Shown here: one piece after another, positions 23,197 to 35,540 of the stretch | Layout: the number at the start of each line of letters is the position of its first letter | Numbering within the stretch: the stretch's first letter is position 1 | From: Prostheceraeus crozeri | Lineage: Eukaryota; Platyhelminthes; Polycladida; Euryleptidae | Direction of reading: 5' to 3' | NCBI GenBank assembly: GCA_907163375.1 | Contig: CAJQUW010009011.1 | Span: 310,001 to 374,000 of the forward strand | DNA length: 64,000 bases | The notes under the pieces: generated by a model | Database searches by the model: none | What the model was told of the DNA's origin: nothing | The model's input: only the letters and a program-made list of their open reading frames with translations | Made by a program: the position numbers and the translations under genes

Positions 23197-23757
23197 ACGC
23201 ACAAATATTAACCTTTGATTCACTCTCAGCACATTCGCTTGATTTCAAAATATTTAACAATACATTTCTAGATTGTTCTGATCTTTCTACCTGCACCTCG
23301 TAGTGACCTCTGATAGCTATAATATGTCAAAAGTAATTTTATGTGAAGCAACTGCATTGTCTACAAAGCTAAGAAATTAATAGACAATTTTATTGCTCTA
23401 TCAGGCAAAATTGAGCTAAGTCTTCCAAAATTTTGACTAGGAAAAACTCTGAAATGAGCTGAGGGAAGCTATGAAATATTCTTAAACATAATATCCATCA
23501 AGAAAGAATTGATGCGAGACATGAAACTGGTTGTGCTTTTCAGAAATTCAACTCAAGTCTGGTTTAAAAGTAATACTGCCAGACTTCTGTGGTTCTATGC
23601 CATGGTAAACGGTTTGTGTTTGATTAAAACTCGTTACTTTTTCTATTTCTGCATATTTTTTTCTTATTTCTCACTATCTTTTGTGCTTTGTGACGATCAT
23701 ATGAAGTATCTGCATGATTTATATTTTGATGATATATATATATATATACGCCTACTA

Positions 23758-24475
23758 CTGGGTAAAATCGGGTATTATCGACAGTAAAATGGTTTTCGGG
23801 ATCTCACGGCTGTATTTCTTGGTTTTGATATGAACTGTGATATCCAACTGATATCTTCTTACTCCAATTTTCTAGTTTATCGATTGAATTTACGATTCTA
23901 GGTGAAAACCAAGGTGTGTGAACTGCAATTGTCTGACGCATGGTCTGAATAGACCTAATAATTCAGGGATGCATTCAAATCTTGTGAAGGCGGTATTCTA
24001 TGAGACAGCAAACAATAATGAAAAAATACTGTCGATTTAGTCAGTATCTTGCTAAAAAAGTGCTGTTTGATGCTATCAACAGTAAAGTGTCGACAGTACC
24101 CGACATTTTTGCATCGACTTCATGTGATAATATAAATTAAAACAACTAAAGGATTTGACGGAGTAAATACTATTCAGTGAAACTACATTCCCCTATGCTA
24201 TGGAATAACCAAGCACAGGTGTCAGATGGCGTGTGAAGAAGCTGACTGATTTGCGATGATTGGGGCAGTTTATTGTAGAATTCGGCGACTCACTTCAAGC
24301 TTCGATATCTGTCAGGATGAGGCAATCAGAAGTGCTCCACCAAGCCTCTGTTGTACTTTTGCGAGTCAACTACTTGTTGGTGCAATTTGCTGCACGTATA
24401 GATGAGTTCCTAAAGTCCTAGAGCTTCATTTTAGAAAATTGGCTTAACTGTCGATATTACCCGACTTTACCCAAT
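23758..24475 (+). mobile_element. TIR element B, internally deleted (copy 2)
   Basis: Both TIRs are retained, but 611 internal bp are missing relative to 15,612-16,929, replaced by 11 filler bases. The result is a 0.7-kb MITE-like derivative produced after the tandem duplication. Confidence 0.6.
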
Positions 24476-26046
24476 TGCAATGTGATCTTAGACTCACATC
24501 CTATAGGACAAATTAAACCTGGTTGATAATGAAATAAACTACATGCACAATGAAATCATTTTATAGCGTGCTCATCACGAGCTCATTGCGGTACTTAGAA
24601 ATGATGCCGCGGTGCGAGTCCCCGGTGCGAAGTCTGTGGACCCCTGATATACAACATTCTCTATCACTTTTCTCTCTCAATTTTTTTCTTTTTTGCGTGT
24701 TCTCTTCTAAGCCTTGGGAAAGGAAGAAAATTCATTCGAATATTGAATGCTTTGCTCAGATACATGTATGCATGCAGCCATATTAGATCTGACGTGTTAA
24801 GTTAAGAAAACCTTTAAAACATACGTTTTCATATGTTGTTTGACAAGTTCGTGTGAAACAAAGAAGCAGCAAAGGCTGTGAGAATAGCAGTCAAAGATTC
24901 TTTTGTTACAATATATTTTAAGCAAGAAAGTTAAAACGCTAGAACGCGGACAAAATCTCCTTTATTAAATCACAACTGTAGAGACACAAGATAGACAAAT
25001 ACATGCTGTCAGCAATTGTATATGAACAATGAACTGTTGAAAGCAAGTTCTATTAAAGACACTTAGATAGAAAGATTGAAAAGAAATCATTCATCAAATT
25101 TGGATAAAATATTCGCTGTACTGTGCTGTGAGAAATCAAAGCAAGTAGAATCATGAAGGTGAGGAAATGACTTTCATTATTATAGGCTAAGCTATATCAA
25201 TTTAGCTTAAGCATATGATATATACATATGATAATTGCCGCAAACATTCAACTGTATAATTGAGTCTCATTTAATATCACAGTCAGCTTTCGCTGAATAT
25301 CAAACTCAGCAGATGGGTCAGGAAATGCATCAGAAAAAAATTTGTAATTTTGCCAAAACGTAATTGGATTGGTGGAAAGTAAAACCCTGCCTCCTTACAC
25401 CTGAGATAATTAGAATAGACTTAACAATGTTACAAACTTATCACAATTCCTATCGGTATTAGAATCAAAACAATGAATGGTCTAGTATGATAAAGCAATA
25501 TGCTTTGACCTACATGTTGTTATTAAACTTAACTTACAAAAAATTACAATTATTAATGAAACTGCTGTACTTAAAATTCCTACTAATTATTTACTGACTT
25601 TGGAGAGTTGAGACCTACCTACAGTAAAAATTATTTCAATTGAGTACTCTGTAAATTGGAGCCGTTTATATTGAGAAACATCACTTATATCGAACATATA
25701 GTTAGTTCAGTAGCCAAGGGCCATCATTGTTGTAACTTCGGAAGAGCAAATGATGACCACAGTAAAAAATTGCTTTTCTGACTTTGTCGGAAATGAAATA
25801 GTAGACTTACCCTACTTCATATCATTCTCTGCGAGCATCATTATAAGAGATATTCATATGCTTCGATCATCTGCAGAAGGAATAGGTATGAATTAATTTA
25901 ATCAAGATTGACTTTATTGAGTCATCGATATAGCAATTTTTCAATTCATGCCAGTCATTATAGAACATTAATAGGATTTAACAAGATGTTTCCTTAACAA
26001 GACAATAACAATAACGAACCAAATTGAAACTTCAAAAACTACGTGA

Positions 26047-26111
26047 TAGTTATCGCACTCTAGGATTAGTCGAGTCCGAAGGTCTAGACGAAGCCGAGAG
26101 TGCGATAACTA
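26047..26111. repeat. Foldback hairpin (copy 2)
   Basis: Identical by eye to the hairpin at 18,501-18,565. Confidence 0.6.
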
Positions 26112-26951
26112 CCTTATTGCTTGACAGCGCGGCGGAAACGAATTGCACGGTTTCAGCACGCTGTCATACTTTGATGCTTTAATCAACCATTTAGAAAATT
26201 ATTTGCAGACCACGCTTCAATCTATTCATCTTATCATTAGTATATCTTATTCATTACTGTCCTTCAACAGGAAAAAGAATTATCCGATAGAGCGCGAAGT
26301 TAGCGTCTTCGTAGCGTATTCCTTCATGAAATGACGCTATGTCAATTAGACTGAGTATGACAGTAGAATGTTTTGGACAACTTCGGTCATAGAAATTGAC
26401 AACAATAAAACCTCTAGAATGGAAATTAAGCTTCATGCAATGCACAATAACGGCACATAAATCGCACGCATTTTCACTTAGATGCACCTGCCAACGTCTG
26501 TATCATTGGCTTAGAATCAGTCACATGAGTAAATCGAAGGTTTTAATTGGTTCTTCATGCCCCAACTTATTTCCCCCGGATTTGCCGCGACCTTGAGTCA
26601 ATTTCCATTCTAGCGACTAACTTCAGATAAACAATTTATTTCTATGACTTCGGTAGATAATTGCCATTGATAATAATTCGATTTCTATGGCTTGTCGAAT
26701 GTTTCATTATAGAAATCTCAAGGTGAGAGCTATCTTAGCGTTGTTCATCGAAATATTTGGCAGGTGTTTCAGAATAACTCCATACTTAACCATTTTAAAT
26801 ATCAACTGTTCTATTTCTATGTTCTGAAATAAGAGTCTGCATACAGCGAATTTTTGTATACAATGATTTTTCTAATTTTGTAATGAAAGCTGATCGCAAT
26901 GTACCAAGTAAGCCAAAGTGTTTCGTTTAATTACTGTTAGATTCGTTCCAA

Positions 26952-27429
26952 GTGAGTGACTTTGACGCAACAAACTTTGATTTAATAGTCAAACTAAAGA
27001 AAGAAAATGTGATGAACAATGTCGATGAGGCCGTTAAAATTAAAATGGACTCATTTGAAAAGACACAAAGACCCCAAAGCAGCGCAATTCAAGAGAAATA
27101 CCATGTTTTAAAACTAAGGGCGTTTGCTAAATCAAATGGATGTGATGATCAATTCGAGAATTTTGATACAAAAGATCTGGACTTACTAATGAGAGTTTTA
27201 TTCTAGTTTATGCAAGGAAGAAGGAGATCCTCATTCATGTGCGTCGTTTTTATGTGTCAGAGCGGCAATTCATCGTCACTTATCAAACGCCCCACAATGC
27301 AAATTGTTCAACTTAATTGAAGACCGTCAATTCATTTTTTCAAACAACATGTTAAAGACGAAGATGGCAGAAAGCAGAAAAGCCGGAAAGGTTGTAAAAC
27401 ATTTTGATATGATTAATGAAATGAAATGA
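26952..27429 (+). pseudogene. Crypton-type recombinase / DUF3504-like fragment (copy 2)
   Basis: Duplicate of 19,431-19,908. Differences include Lys to Asn at residue 8 of the leading frame and two further substitutions downstream. It carries the same stop after residue 84, so inactivation predates the duplication. Confidence 0.5.
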
Positions 27430-30400
27430 TATTTCAGTGAAATGATACTTACTCCAATGCACTGGAAGGAGCGCTATCTATGCCAATTATGAGTGCTCTT
27501 GTCCTGATTTAGTCATGGACTCCTATATATGAGTCCATGATTTAGTATAGACTAGACAAAAAATCTATGGACTAGATCTGTGAATAGATATTTTCACAAT
27601 TGATCAGGCTAAATTTCTATTCAAAAACTCTTGATAATCATAGACATATCAGTCACAATCTGTCCTTGATCAATCATGCACTAGTTGCCGAAATAACTAA
27701 TAGAATGGAAGTATCTTGTTTATGTGTAACGATGGCACAAAGTAAAATCTATGGTTTATCTATAAATTTTGATCAAAGACATTGCATCATAACCAAACCA
27801 TTTGTCAATTTTCATGTATTGGTGGTAGTTGCTGACAGAAAATTGAAAGTTATTCTTAAAGAAAATTTTTAGTGAGAAGGTAGCATTGCTTCAAATGAAA
27901 CAGCCTACTTTTCCATGGAAGACTGTAGTGTGTATATGTGTAGCAGTCATTGACAACTAGAATCCAATTTTTTATTGTTGGAATACAAATTAATATTTGG
28001 TTCACAGAGTCATAATTCAAGGTGGTCAGTATACTGATTGTGAGAACATCTCCAGAAATAACAGATAATAATTCAAATTATTGGATAATTTCTCATTCAA
28101 GCGAAAGAAAGCTAGTGCTGCTCAGGAATAAACAAACTGAAAGCTTTTTTTACCTACAATCAACAATCAGAAAAATAAAATGTCGCTGGAACTTTCAATT
28201 ACGGTAATCATTGAATGATGCATGTGATACAGTGCAATGTTGCGGAAGCTGATGTTCGAAAACATACAAAGCTTTTGAAAATTGTTCAAATATATTTAAC
28301 AGAGGCTCCCTTTAAAGAAAAACACTAATACTCGAGGATTGCATGGTCTATGATTTAAAGTTGGAGCATTGCATGTCCTATAAATCGGCATTATCAGTTG
28401 CATGTGTGTCTGGTTCTGCTCTTGATAGATTATAGGATCGATATTTCAAAACGCTGAACGTAAAGAACGTATTAAAAGATTTCTTTCTTTCTTTGTCATC
28501 CTGTCACTGCTGTATTTTGCAAATTCAATGTTGCTTTTGCGCACATGATCTTTATAGAACATGTGCAACAATCTAGATCACAAATTCATGATGAATACTG
28601 TATAAATGCCGACCAGAAAACAAGAAAACCATCTCGTAAAATTTGCTTTTTGCCCCACCTAAGTTCCCTCAGCGTGTGTCATGATTTCCATGCAATCTCC
28701 ATTCTAGGACTTTCTATGGTATTGTTAATAGACAGTATATAATACCAGGGACATCTATAATAATACACAGATATCATATTACGTGATGTCTTTAAATTTT
28801 GATACATCACAGATATCAGTCTTTTTGCACTCGGAAAGTCCTCGTCCATGAACTTATTCATCGATAACTCAGGATCCGGTGAGATCTTCCTTGGATTGGA
28901 AAATTTCCTTTATGAGAGAGTTTGTCAAGTTTTTGCTGCAATGGAAATCCAGTAAGGACTTTCACAAGAGACATTCCTAGCCTTACAACAAACTTCCATT
29001 GCATTATCCGACATGGCATGCTTCTTACTTGATCGATTGGAATTGAAACATCTGCTTCTTGGAAAAATACAATCAAATTCCATTTAATCAATGTTTGGTT
29101 GGTTCAGACAACTTTCTGGAGTGAACTATTGCATATCTGTTCGTCAAGTTCTTGAAAGCTGCAGGAAAATAAGAGCCATATTTCCGTTAAGGTTCAGTGG
29201 TCTTTCTGTAAAGAGCATCGATGATTTTCTCGATCATGATTCATTTCCAGATTTCCAGAGAGATCCGCTGTTGATTTTGAATGTTTAATGTCATCCATCG
29301 TCATTGACAGAGACATATTTTCGAGTGATGCAAATGCAGTTTATTTTGTCTGCGTTGCAATTTGTAGGTCAATCATCAGAAGTCTCCATTGCTCAAGTTG
29401 CGAAAGTACTCTGGTAGCAAGCGATAAAAGTGAAGAAGAGCTTTTTGAAAATGAAAAGGTCTTCGATTTCTTTAATTAGGTCAGCAGATGTGGCCTCCTT
29501 CAACCGACCGCATCTGCATAAAATCTTGGGGTTCATTGTTTCCGTTTATCCCAAGCCATCAAAAATTCAACTATTGCAAAGAAGCACTTTTTATCTCCTG
29601 AAAATCAGAGACTCTCATTTTGTTGATGGTGAAGAGGTTTGATGAGTCGATCTACATGAATTTCATATTCGGAAGAGATGTTTGCTCAAACAATCATGAT
29701 GTTGTTGACTTTTTGCAAAGAGTTTTTTCACCTGCACGGTCAAAAATCTGGTTGAAGAACTTTCTGAGAAAATGTGTCTTCAAAAAAAAATAATGGCAAA
29801 AAATTAATTCAGAACAAAGCGAAGAGTTAGTTTTTGCTAAATTTATATTCATTTATTGACAGCAGTTCAATTTGCAAATTTTTTTGAGGTTTGCATGCAT
29901 TTAAATGAGAGAAATTAATAATGAGTGAAATTAAATGCATGTCAAATCATCTTTCAGCTTCAAAGAAGCTCAAATTCAATAACAACATTCTCTAAGAGAT
30001 ATTGGCCCTCTGGTGTACACATTGGATTTTGGCTAACAGTCCAGGTGTTATATGTCTAGGAGTCCATGACTTAATGCACGAGCCATATTAAATCAATGAC
30101 TCGGAACTTTCTACAGCGTGTAAAGCCTGATATCAGTGATATATCATACACTTATTTCACGCTATACACTTATACACTTATTAAACGTACACTAAACGTT
30201 TAATGTAGTGTACACATATATATAATCAGTGTTATAGAAATATATAAAGATTGAAATTTTGGTAATTTTCCTTAAAGGAAAGCTTTAAGGTAGTTTTAAG
30301 GAAATTTTTGGAGTATATTGATAGGAAGCATTCTGTATTATGTACATGTTATTTTTTAAATTCAAAATGCAAGATATTTATTTTAAAAAATATACATGTA

Positions 30401-30510
30401 GAGATTTTCATAGAAATCGTCAGTTCTTTCGCTAATTAGAATGTATCCAGGAAAAGAAGATAATGTTCTGTGATGAGGAAAATAAGTACATGATAAATGC
30501 CTTGATAGAG

Positions 30511-30557
30511 GCAAGGATGCCTAGATATCTACAATTATAGATATCTAGACCTCCTTG
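30511..30557. repeat. Hairpin with AGATATCTA arms
   Basis: CTAGATATCTA and TAGATATCTAG lie around a CAATTA-type loop, with outer partial pairing of CAAGGATG and CTCCTTGG. Confidence 0.55.
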
Positions 30558-30681
30558 GATAGAGGAATTAAGTGGTCAAAATGTCCATTTGAATCCGATA
30601 TCAAGCCATCTATAACATGATTTATTTTTCACCGTGCGTATAATGTAGATATCCTGTCACTTTATTTTACCTGTAAAGCAG

Positions 30682-30705
30682 ATTACTGCACGGGCGTGCA
30701 GTAAT
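30682..30705. repeat. Perfect short palindrome
   Basis: ATTACTGCAC and GTGCAGTAAT are separated by GGGC. A further partial copy, ATTATTGCAC, follows within 20 bp. This is likely the tip of a small foldback element. Confidence 0.5.
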
Positions 30706-30850
30706 ATTTTCATTATTGCACTGGTCGAATTATAGATTTCTATATAGATATATGCGATTGAATTATATAAAACCCGCTTAATATTTAACTCATCAAACAC
30801 CATAGAATTAGATTAGTCATGATATCGGTGAAAAATAAAATTACCTACAC

Positions 30851-30977
30851 AACTCGTGCAAAGATATCCATCTTTTGCTTTCTCCTCGATCAACATTCTA
30901 TGCCCTCGCCCTTCGGGCTCGTGCATAGATATGTTGACCTCAAAGAAAGCAATAAAGATGGATATTTTGCACTAGTG
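30851..30977. mobile_element. Foldback MITE-like hairpin, ~127 bp
   Basis: The left arm (CTCGTGCAAAGATATCCATC onwards) pairs with the right arm over about 55 bp with few mismatches: GATGGATATTTTGCACTAG, AAGCAATAAAG, GTTGACCTCAAAG. The tip is GCCCTCGCCCTTCGGGCTC. Such long imperfect hairpins without coding capacity are typical of foldback MITEs. Confidence 0.6.
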
Positions 30978-31279
30978 GCGTAAATAACTATTACAACACT
31001 GCATGCAATGATATCAACATTAACAAACATAAATGAGTGATATTTTCAACCATGGATTTTCAACATTGGGATGTATTCTATGTCACCCTATAAATTTCCA
31101 AATAACATTAATTGCCTGGCTTCCATGATATCATCAAAGAACATCGATTTCGATGACAATAGCTGGAAGTAGGCATCCCTTCCTGTTCGAATGTGTGGCC
31201 TTGTTGTTGAGGAATACTATATTGCTTGATCTGATGCAGTTACTTATCGTCACTGTACCAGAAAAATGATCTTGTAAAA

Positions 31280-32170
31280 TTGATTTTGCTTTCATTTAAC
31301 AAGGATATCTTATCCATTGTACAGGATCATGTCACTGAGGAATGGCAAAGAAAACGACAACTTCCATTGCCAGAAAAAAGACATATTCAAAAAGCGTGGG
31401 ATGAAATCATTTTGCAAGAAAAGTTTAGTGACCTTTTGTCTAAGTATGACCAGTATTCTCGGACCAGACTTTTAGCTTTGAATTGCCCTGAGAGCGGTGC
31501 ATGGCTGCGTTCAATTTCATCAAGTGCAATCGTAGCAGAACTTGATGCAGACACTCTTCGAATCGGAATTTCTCTTCGAGTTGGAGGTAAAGTTTGCCAT
31601 CCACATAGATGTAGGTGTGGAGCGATAGTAGATGAACGTGGATACCATCCTCTATCTTGCCGATACAGCAAAGGCAGATTTCTTCGGCATTCAGTTTTGA
31701 ATGTCGTGATCAAGAGATCTCTGCAATCAGTCGGGTAGGGTTCTGTTCTGGAACCGAAAGGTGTTTGCAGATCTGACGGTAAGCGCCCTGATGGGATGAC
31801 TGGGATGACTGTCTTTCCATATCAAAATGGACAGGGCCTATTATGGGACGCACATATGTGGATACCGTCATCGGCTGCAATGTCATGTCCGGGGCAGCTT
31901 CTGCAAGAGCTGCAGCAGCGAAGGCTGAAGAAAGGAAGAAGACGAAGTATGGAGACCTGACTCGCAACGAAAGATATATCTTCTAGGCAGTTTCATTTGA
32001 AACGTCAGGAGCTAGTGGCGAGTCCACAAGGCAGTTTGTGAGAAAGATAGGAAAGAGAGTTTGCGTCAATTCTGGCGACCCTTACGAGACAGAACATCTC
32101 GGGCAACGACTATCAATTGCCATCGTAAGGGGAAACGCAGCCAGCATCGTTCACAGCAGTGCTTCCAACT
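31280..32170 (+). pseudogene. Retroelement-associated C-terminal module, broken
   Basis: The 152-aa frame (31,280-31,738) has a conserved block order that I associate with the C-terminal part of reverse-transcriptase-bearing repeat proteins in many invertebrates: RTRLLALNCPESGAWL, ADTLRIGISLRVGG, HPHRCRCGA and LSCRYSKGRFLRHSVLN. The block HRCRCGAIVDERGYHPLSC looks like a zinc-binding knuckle. Beyond the first stop, other frames continue the same family with [17 protein letters not shown] and GQRLSIAIVRGNAAS, so the homology reaches about 32,170. No reverse transcriptase precedes it, and at least two breaks are present. Its exact class is not assigned. Confidence 0.5.
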
Positions 32171-33252
32171 GACTTTCGTTATTTTGTAGAAGGTAAGGTG
32201 AGGTAAGGATTCGTTTATTTTAAATGTACTACAAGTCGACAATGTGGTTAGATTGGCACGTAAATGCAAGACATGTATAACAATAAAATAATCAAGATAT
32301 GCGTACGAGATGTTACGATTCGTTTATTAATTGGTCAATCCATGTATTGTTTGAAAGAATAATATTTGCAGGAAAGAAGGAGCCACGTCTGCGAGAAGTT
32401 TTACATGGAATTTGCAGGAACTTTCCAGTGCGCGTCGATTTCTTTGGACATAAGTCATGCAGGGGATGTTTCACGTTAGACGAGATCTCATGAAGAAACT
32501 TAGTTGAAGTTCTTTCACGTCGACTATTCAAATACTCAAATATTTCGCACGTACAACCTTGATCACACACGATGCGATGAGCGCTTTGTCTAAACTTGTC
32601 CAGCGTTTCTTTGTCTTAGGTTGACATTCCGACCATGAGAGCTGAGCAGTATTCTATAACCGATAAAATGAGACCTGAGTGATTTTGGACTAATTGTGAG
32701 CGTGAGATGAATGGGCGAAGTGCATGAAGAGCGAGAAGTCGTCTCGATGCAATTTTGGTTATATGAGCAACTTAGTTGTGTCATTTAAGATCTGGTGTGA
32801 AGATGTACCCAATATTCGCAGCTCATCAGTTTGGGCCATATCAGGAGAAATGGAAGTGTTAGAAATTGCAACTTTGAGAATCCACATAACTTTGCCCTTG
32901 TTAAAATTGTGGTTTAGTACAATTTTAGTGGACCACGTTACCATGTTGTTGTGCTCAGTGAAGTGTCTCACGTGGTCACCTTTCTGAATTGGGATGGCAA
33001 GAGTGCAGTCGTCAATGTAGCCTACTTATTCATGATGTTCTGAGGGAATACAGGCTTGACTGATCCCACAACTGCGTTAAATAGGTACGGGCCTAAAATC
33101 AAACCCTGCGGAATTCCGGAAACGACCAGCAGGCTGTCACTGAGATGATTGTTTATCTTGACTCTTTGGGATCTCCCTACCAGGTAACTGCGGATCCACC
33201 TAGTAAAACCCTTAGGAAGACTACTTGGAAGATGCCCTGGCTAGTCATGATA

Positions 33253-33454
33253 TGATATTTTTGAGTTGGAAAGAGCCAGGAATTTTTTAGATGTTAATTA
33301 TTGTTTTTATCTTATATTTCAAACTTCTACTAACCCTAGTCTTTTGTACCTGAAGATGATTATTGGATGGTAATCGAAAAATTTTGTACATCTTAACTTA
33401 AGATAATAATTAACATCTCAAAATTTCCTGGCTCTTTCCGGCTGAAAAATATCA
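33253..33454. mobile_element. MITE with ~50-bp TIRs and TA target (202 bp)
   Basis: The left end TGATATTTTTGAGTTGGAAA and the reversed right end TGATATTTTTCAGCCGGAAA both continue into GAGCCAGGAA and GATGTTAATTATT, giving TIRs of about 50 bp. Both ends are bordered by TA. It lies inside the reverse transcriptase region of the minus-strand LINE. It is a Tc1/mariner-type MITE by target and size, although no transposase is available to confirm this. Confidence 0.75.
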
Positions 33455-34062
33455 TACTTAGGAAAACTATTCTCTGATAAGGTGTTTATAATTGCATCAT
33501 GGCCAAGAGCATCGAAGACTTTGCGATAATCCTAGGCCAAAACAAGAACTCCCATCACTTCATGCTTATGAAGCTCCCGAGTAATGAAGTCATGAAGACG
33601 CATCAGTGCTGATGATATGGAAGAAAATTTTTGCCACCAAACTGGAAAGCACTGAATGTCTCCGCACATATTTCTTCTATGGCTTACTTGAGAACTAGTC
33701 TCTTGCAGATTTTAGATGGACCGGTCAATAATGATGGGCACAGTTCGTTAATTGAGGGAGGGCTCGTTTTTGGCAATGGTGTGATGACAGTCTCCTTCCA
33801 AACTGTTGGGAATTGTCTGGATAAGATTGAAACATTTATAATATGTGACAAAAGTAGGGCGATGATGTCTGCAGCCTTTGTTGAATGGATATTCGGGAGG
33901 CCGTCAATACCGGATGATTCACCAGATTTGAGAGTCTTCAGAGCGTTACAGACAGAATCGGTATTCACAATAGGGGACCAGTCATCAGAATCTTATTTGA
34001 GCGGGGGTTGGTCGGTGAGCCTGAGCTTCAAAAAATTGGAATTCAGAGATTGCTCTGCTTGT

Positions 34063-35046
34063 ACACTGTAAACCGCTGGATACGAAAATTGCATACAAAC
34101 AAATGCCAAAATCACATACAATTTGAAACTAACATCTGATACGAGATTCTCGTATGCCTACAGAGATCTGGTATGTTTTTCATACGAAATCTCACTTATT
34201 TTCGTATATGATTGTATTTAGCGATACGAACTGTTCTATCTGTGATTGGCTGTTTTACAATTAAATACGAGTTGTTGGTGTGATTTATATACGAGACCCG
34301 ATGCAAATTCATCCTCATTCGTATGCCTCTGGTATCACATAGCAAAAAATATATATGTAGTACATTCTACTGTCAAATGACTTTTTTTCAGTAACACCAG
34401 TCGTGAATGTTTCTTTTTGTTAGTGTGACAGTTAACTTGAATAGATCTATTGTGAATTTTATGCTCCACGAGTATGTCGTCGTTGCTACTTGCCATGCAA
34501 CATTTACAGGACCCTTACTTAGCTCTACTTTATGAACCAAGTTGATAAACATCAATTTATTCAAAAGATATTTATTCTTTATCTTTATTCTTTTAATCAT
34601 GTTGACTTATATATCTCAAACATAACTATTTTTGCGTTCATGAATTGTAATGTGGTTTTATTTTGAATTGCTAATATGATTAATTTCAAAATTACATAAT
34701 GCATAATTGTTGATGGTTGAATACCTATTGATTATTTATGAAATGCCTTAGACTTGCATGTATTAAAATCGAATTCAGTATTGTAAGTTTGACTATTGAA
34801 TGTCATTATCTCACTACTTACAAAACAGTAGTAACATTAGTGTGATCTTTATTGACAAAAGGCCTTAAATCAACATACTTTAGACATAATTGATGCCTTC
34901 TTTTAACATTGTGCTGTTATGGCTTTAGTATATAAAGCATACCACACTTGAAATAACATGCGAAAAGCATACAACTGTATACAGAAATATACCAAAAAAA
35001 AATTTGGCATGCATCCTTCGTATGTGATTGGTATTGAGCGATTTAC
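34063..35046 (-). mobile_element. TIR element A, diverged third copy, inserted in LINE
   Basis: It begins ACACTGTAAACCGCTGGATA and ends GGTATTGAGCGATTTACA. It matches 13,964-15,044 in reverse orientation along most of its length, with many substitutions. LINE coding sequence is found immediately on both sides, so the element inserted into the LINE. A TA lies at each border. Compared with the near-identical pair at 14 and 22 kb, this copy is clearly older. Confidence 0.75.
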
Positions 35047-35540
35047 ATAGCGGAGAGAGGAATTAGCGAATCAATGCGTCGCTGGTTGAAAGACAGAACC
35101 TTTTCGTACCCCTTATTTCACTGACAACGGTCCACATGTCTTTTGGAAAATTGCTTGCCTTTGAGGCCCACTTGCATTTTTCGCGGAAAATGAGATTTTT
35201 AACTTTGGTACTCAAGTGATGATATAGTGAATGCTACGAAATGCATTCCAACGTTTGTTAATCTATAGCTTAATGAGGGGCGTGATGTGCGGTTTATCGT
35301 TGATTGTCATAATTACCGTGGATGACGGTATATTATTAGAAAAGCAGAATTCTATTAAACTCGTGAGGATGGCACACTTCTCATCAGGTGAAAAATTTAT
35401 GTCATAAATTTGATCAAGATTAACATGATTCATTTTGTCCAAAAAAAGCGTTGACGTGAGATTCACGCATGTCGTATATAACTTGAACCTATCCATCAAT
35501 TTGATTGTCAGAGTGGAGCAAAGCTCTGTTTTCAAAATAT

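Larger units (their letters stand above)
20590..28109 (+). repeat. Tandem duplication, copy 2 (about 7520 bp)
   Basis: It starts at ACCGCATTT directly after copy 1 and ends at TTCAAGCGAAAGAA, after which AGCTAGTGCTG is unique. Offsets from copy 1 are +8152 up to the TA run, +8146 to the large deletion, +7546 after it and +7521 after the second deletion. The large deletion junction (23,924/23,936) carries 11 inserted bases, GCAATTGTCTG, in place of 611 bp. No long homology flanks the duplication ends. Confidence 0.95.
28110..31279. other. AT-rich intergenic DNA, no gene supported
   Basis: Several short open frames exist on both strands (for example minus 28,858-29,091), but none shows a domain or a consistent splice pattern. 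The minus strand from about 29.7 to 28.7 kb has runs of open frame that might be a degenerate gene, with no family recognised. The right third (30.5-31.0 kb) carries three hairpins listed separately. Confidence 0.5.
32300..35540 (-). mobile_element. CR1/Jockey-group LINE, 5'-truncated, minus strand
   Basis: Reading on the minus strand, the linker before the RT is seen at 35,535-35,060 (SSTVIMTINDKPHITPLIKL). RT blocks follow at 34,060-33,470 (ALKTLKSGESSGIDGLPN, FPTVWKETVITPLPK, LMRLHDFITRELHKHEVMG) and SGIPQG at about 33.1 kb. The C-terminal tail at 32,570-32,313 includes RRERTSTKFLHEISSN and STRTGKFLQIPCKTSRRRG. No endonuclease is present, so the copy is 5'-truncated. Several stops and frame changes break it, and two DNA elements are inserted in it. 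It resembles the plus-strand LINE at 2.2-8.0 kb. Confidence 0.8.
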
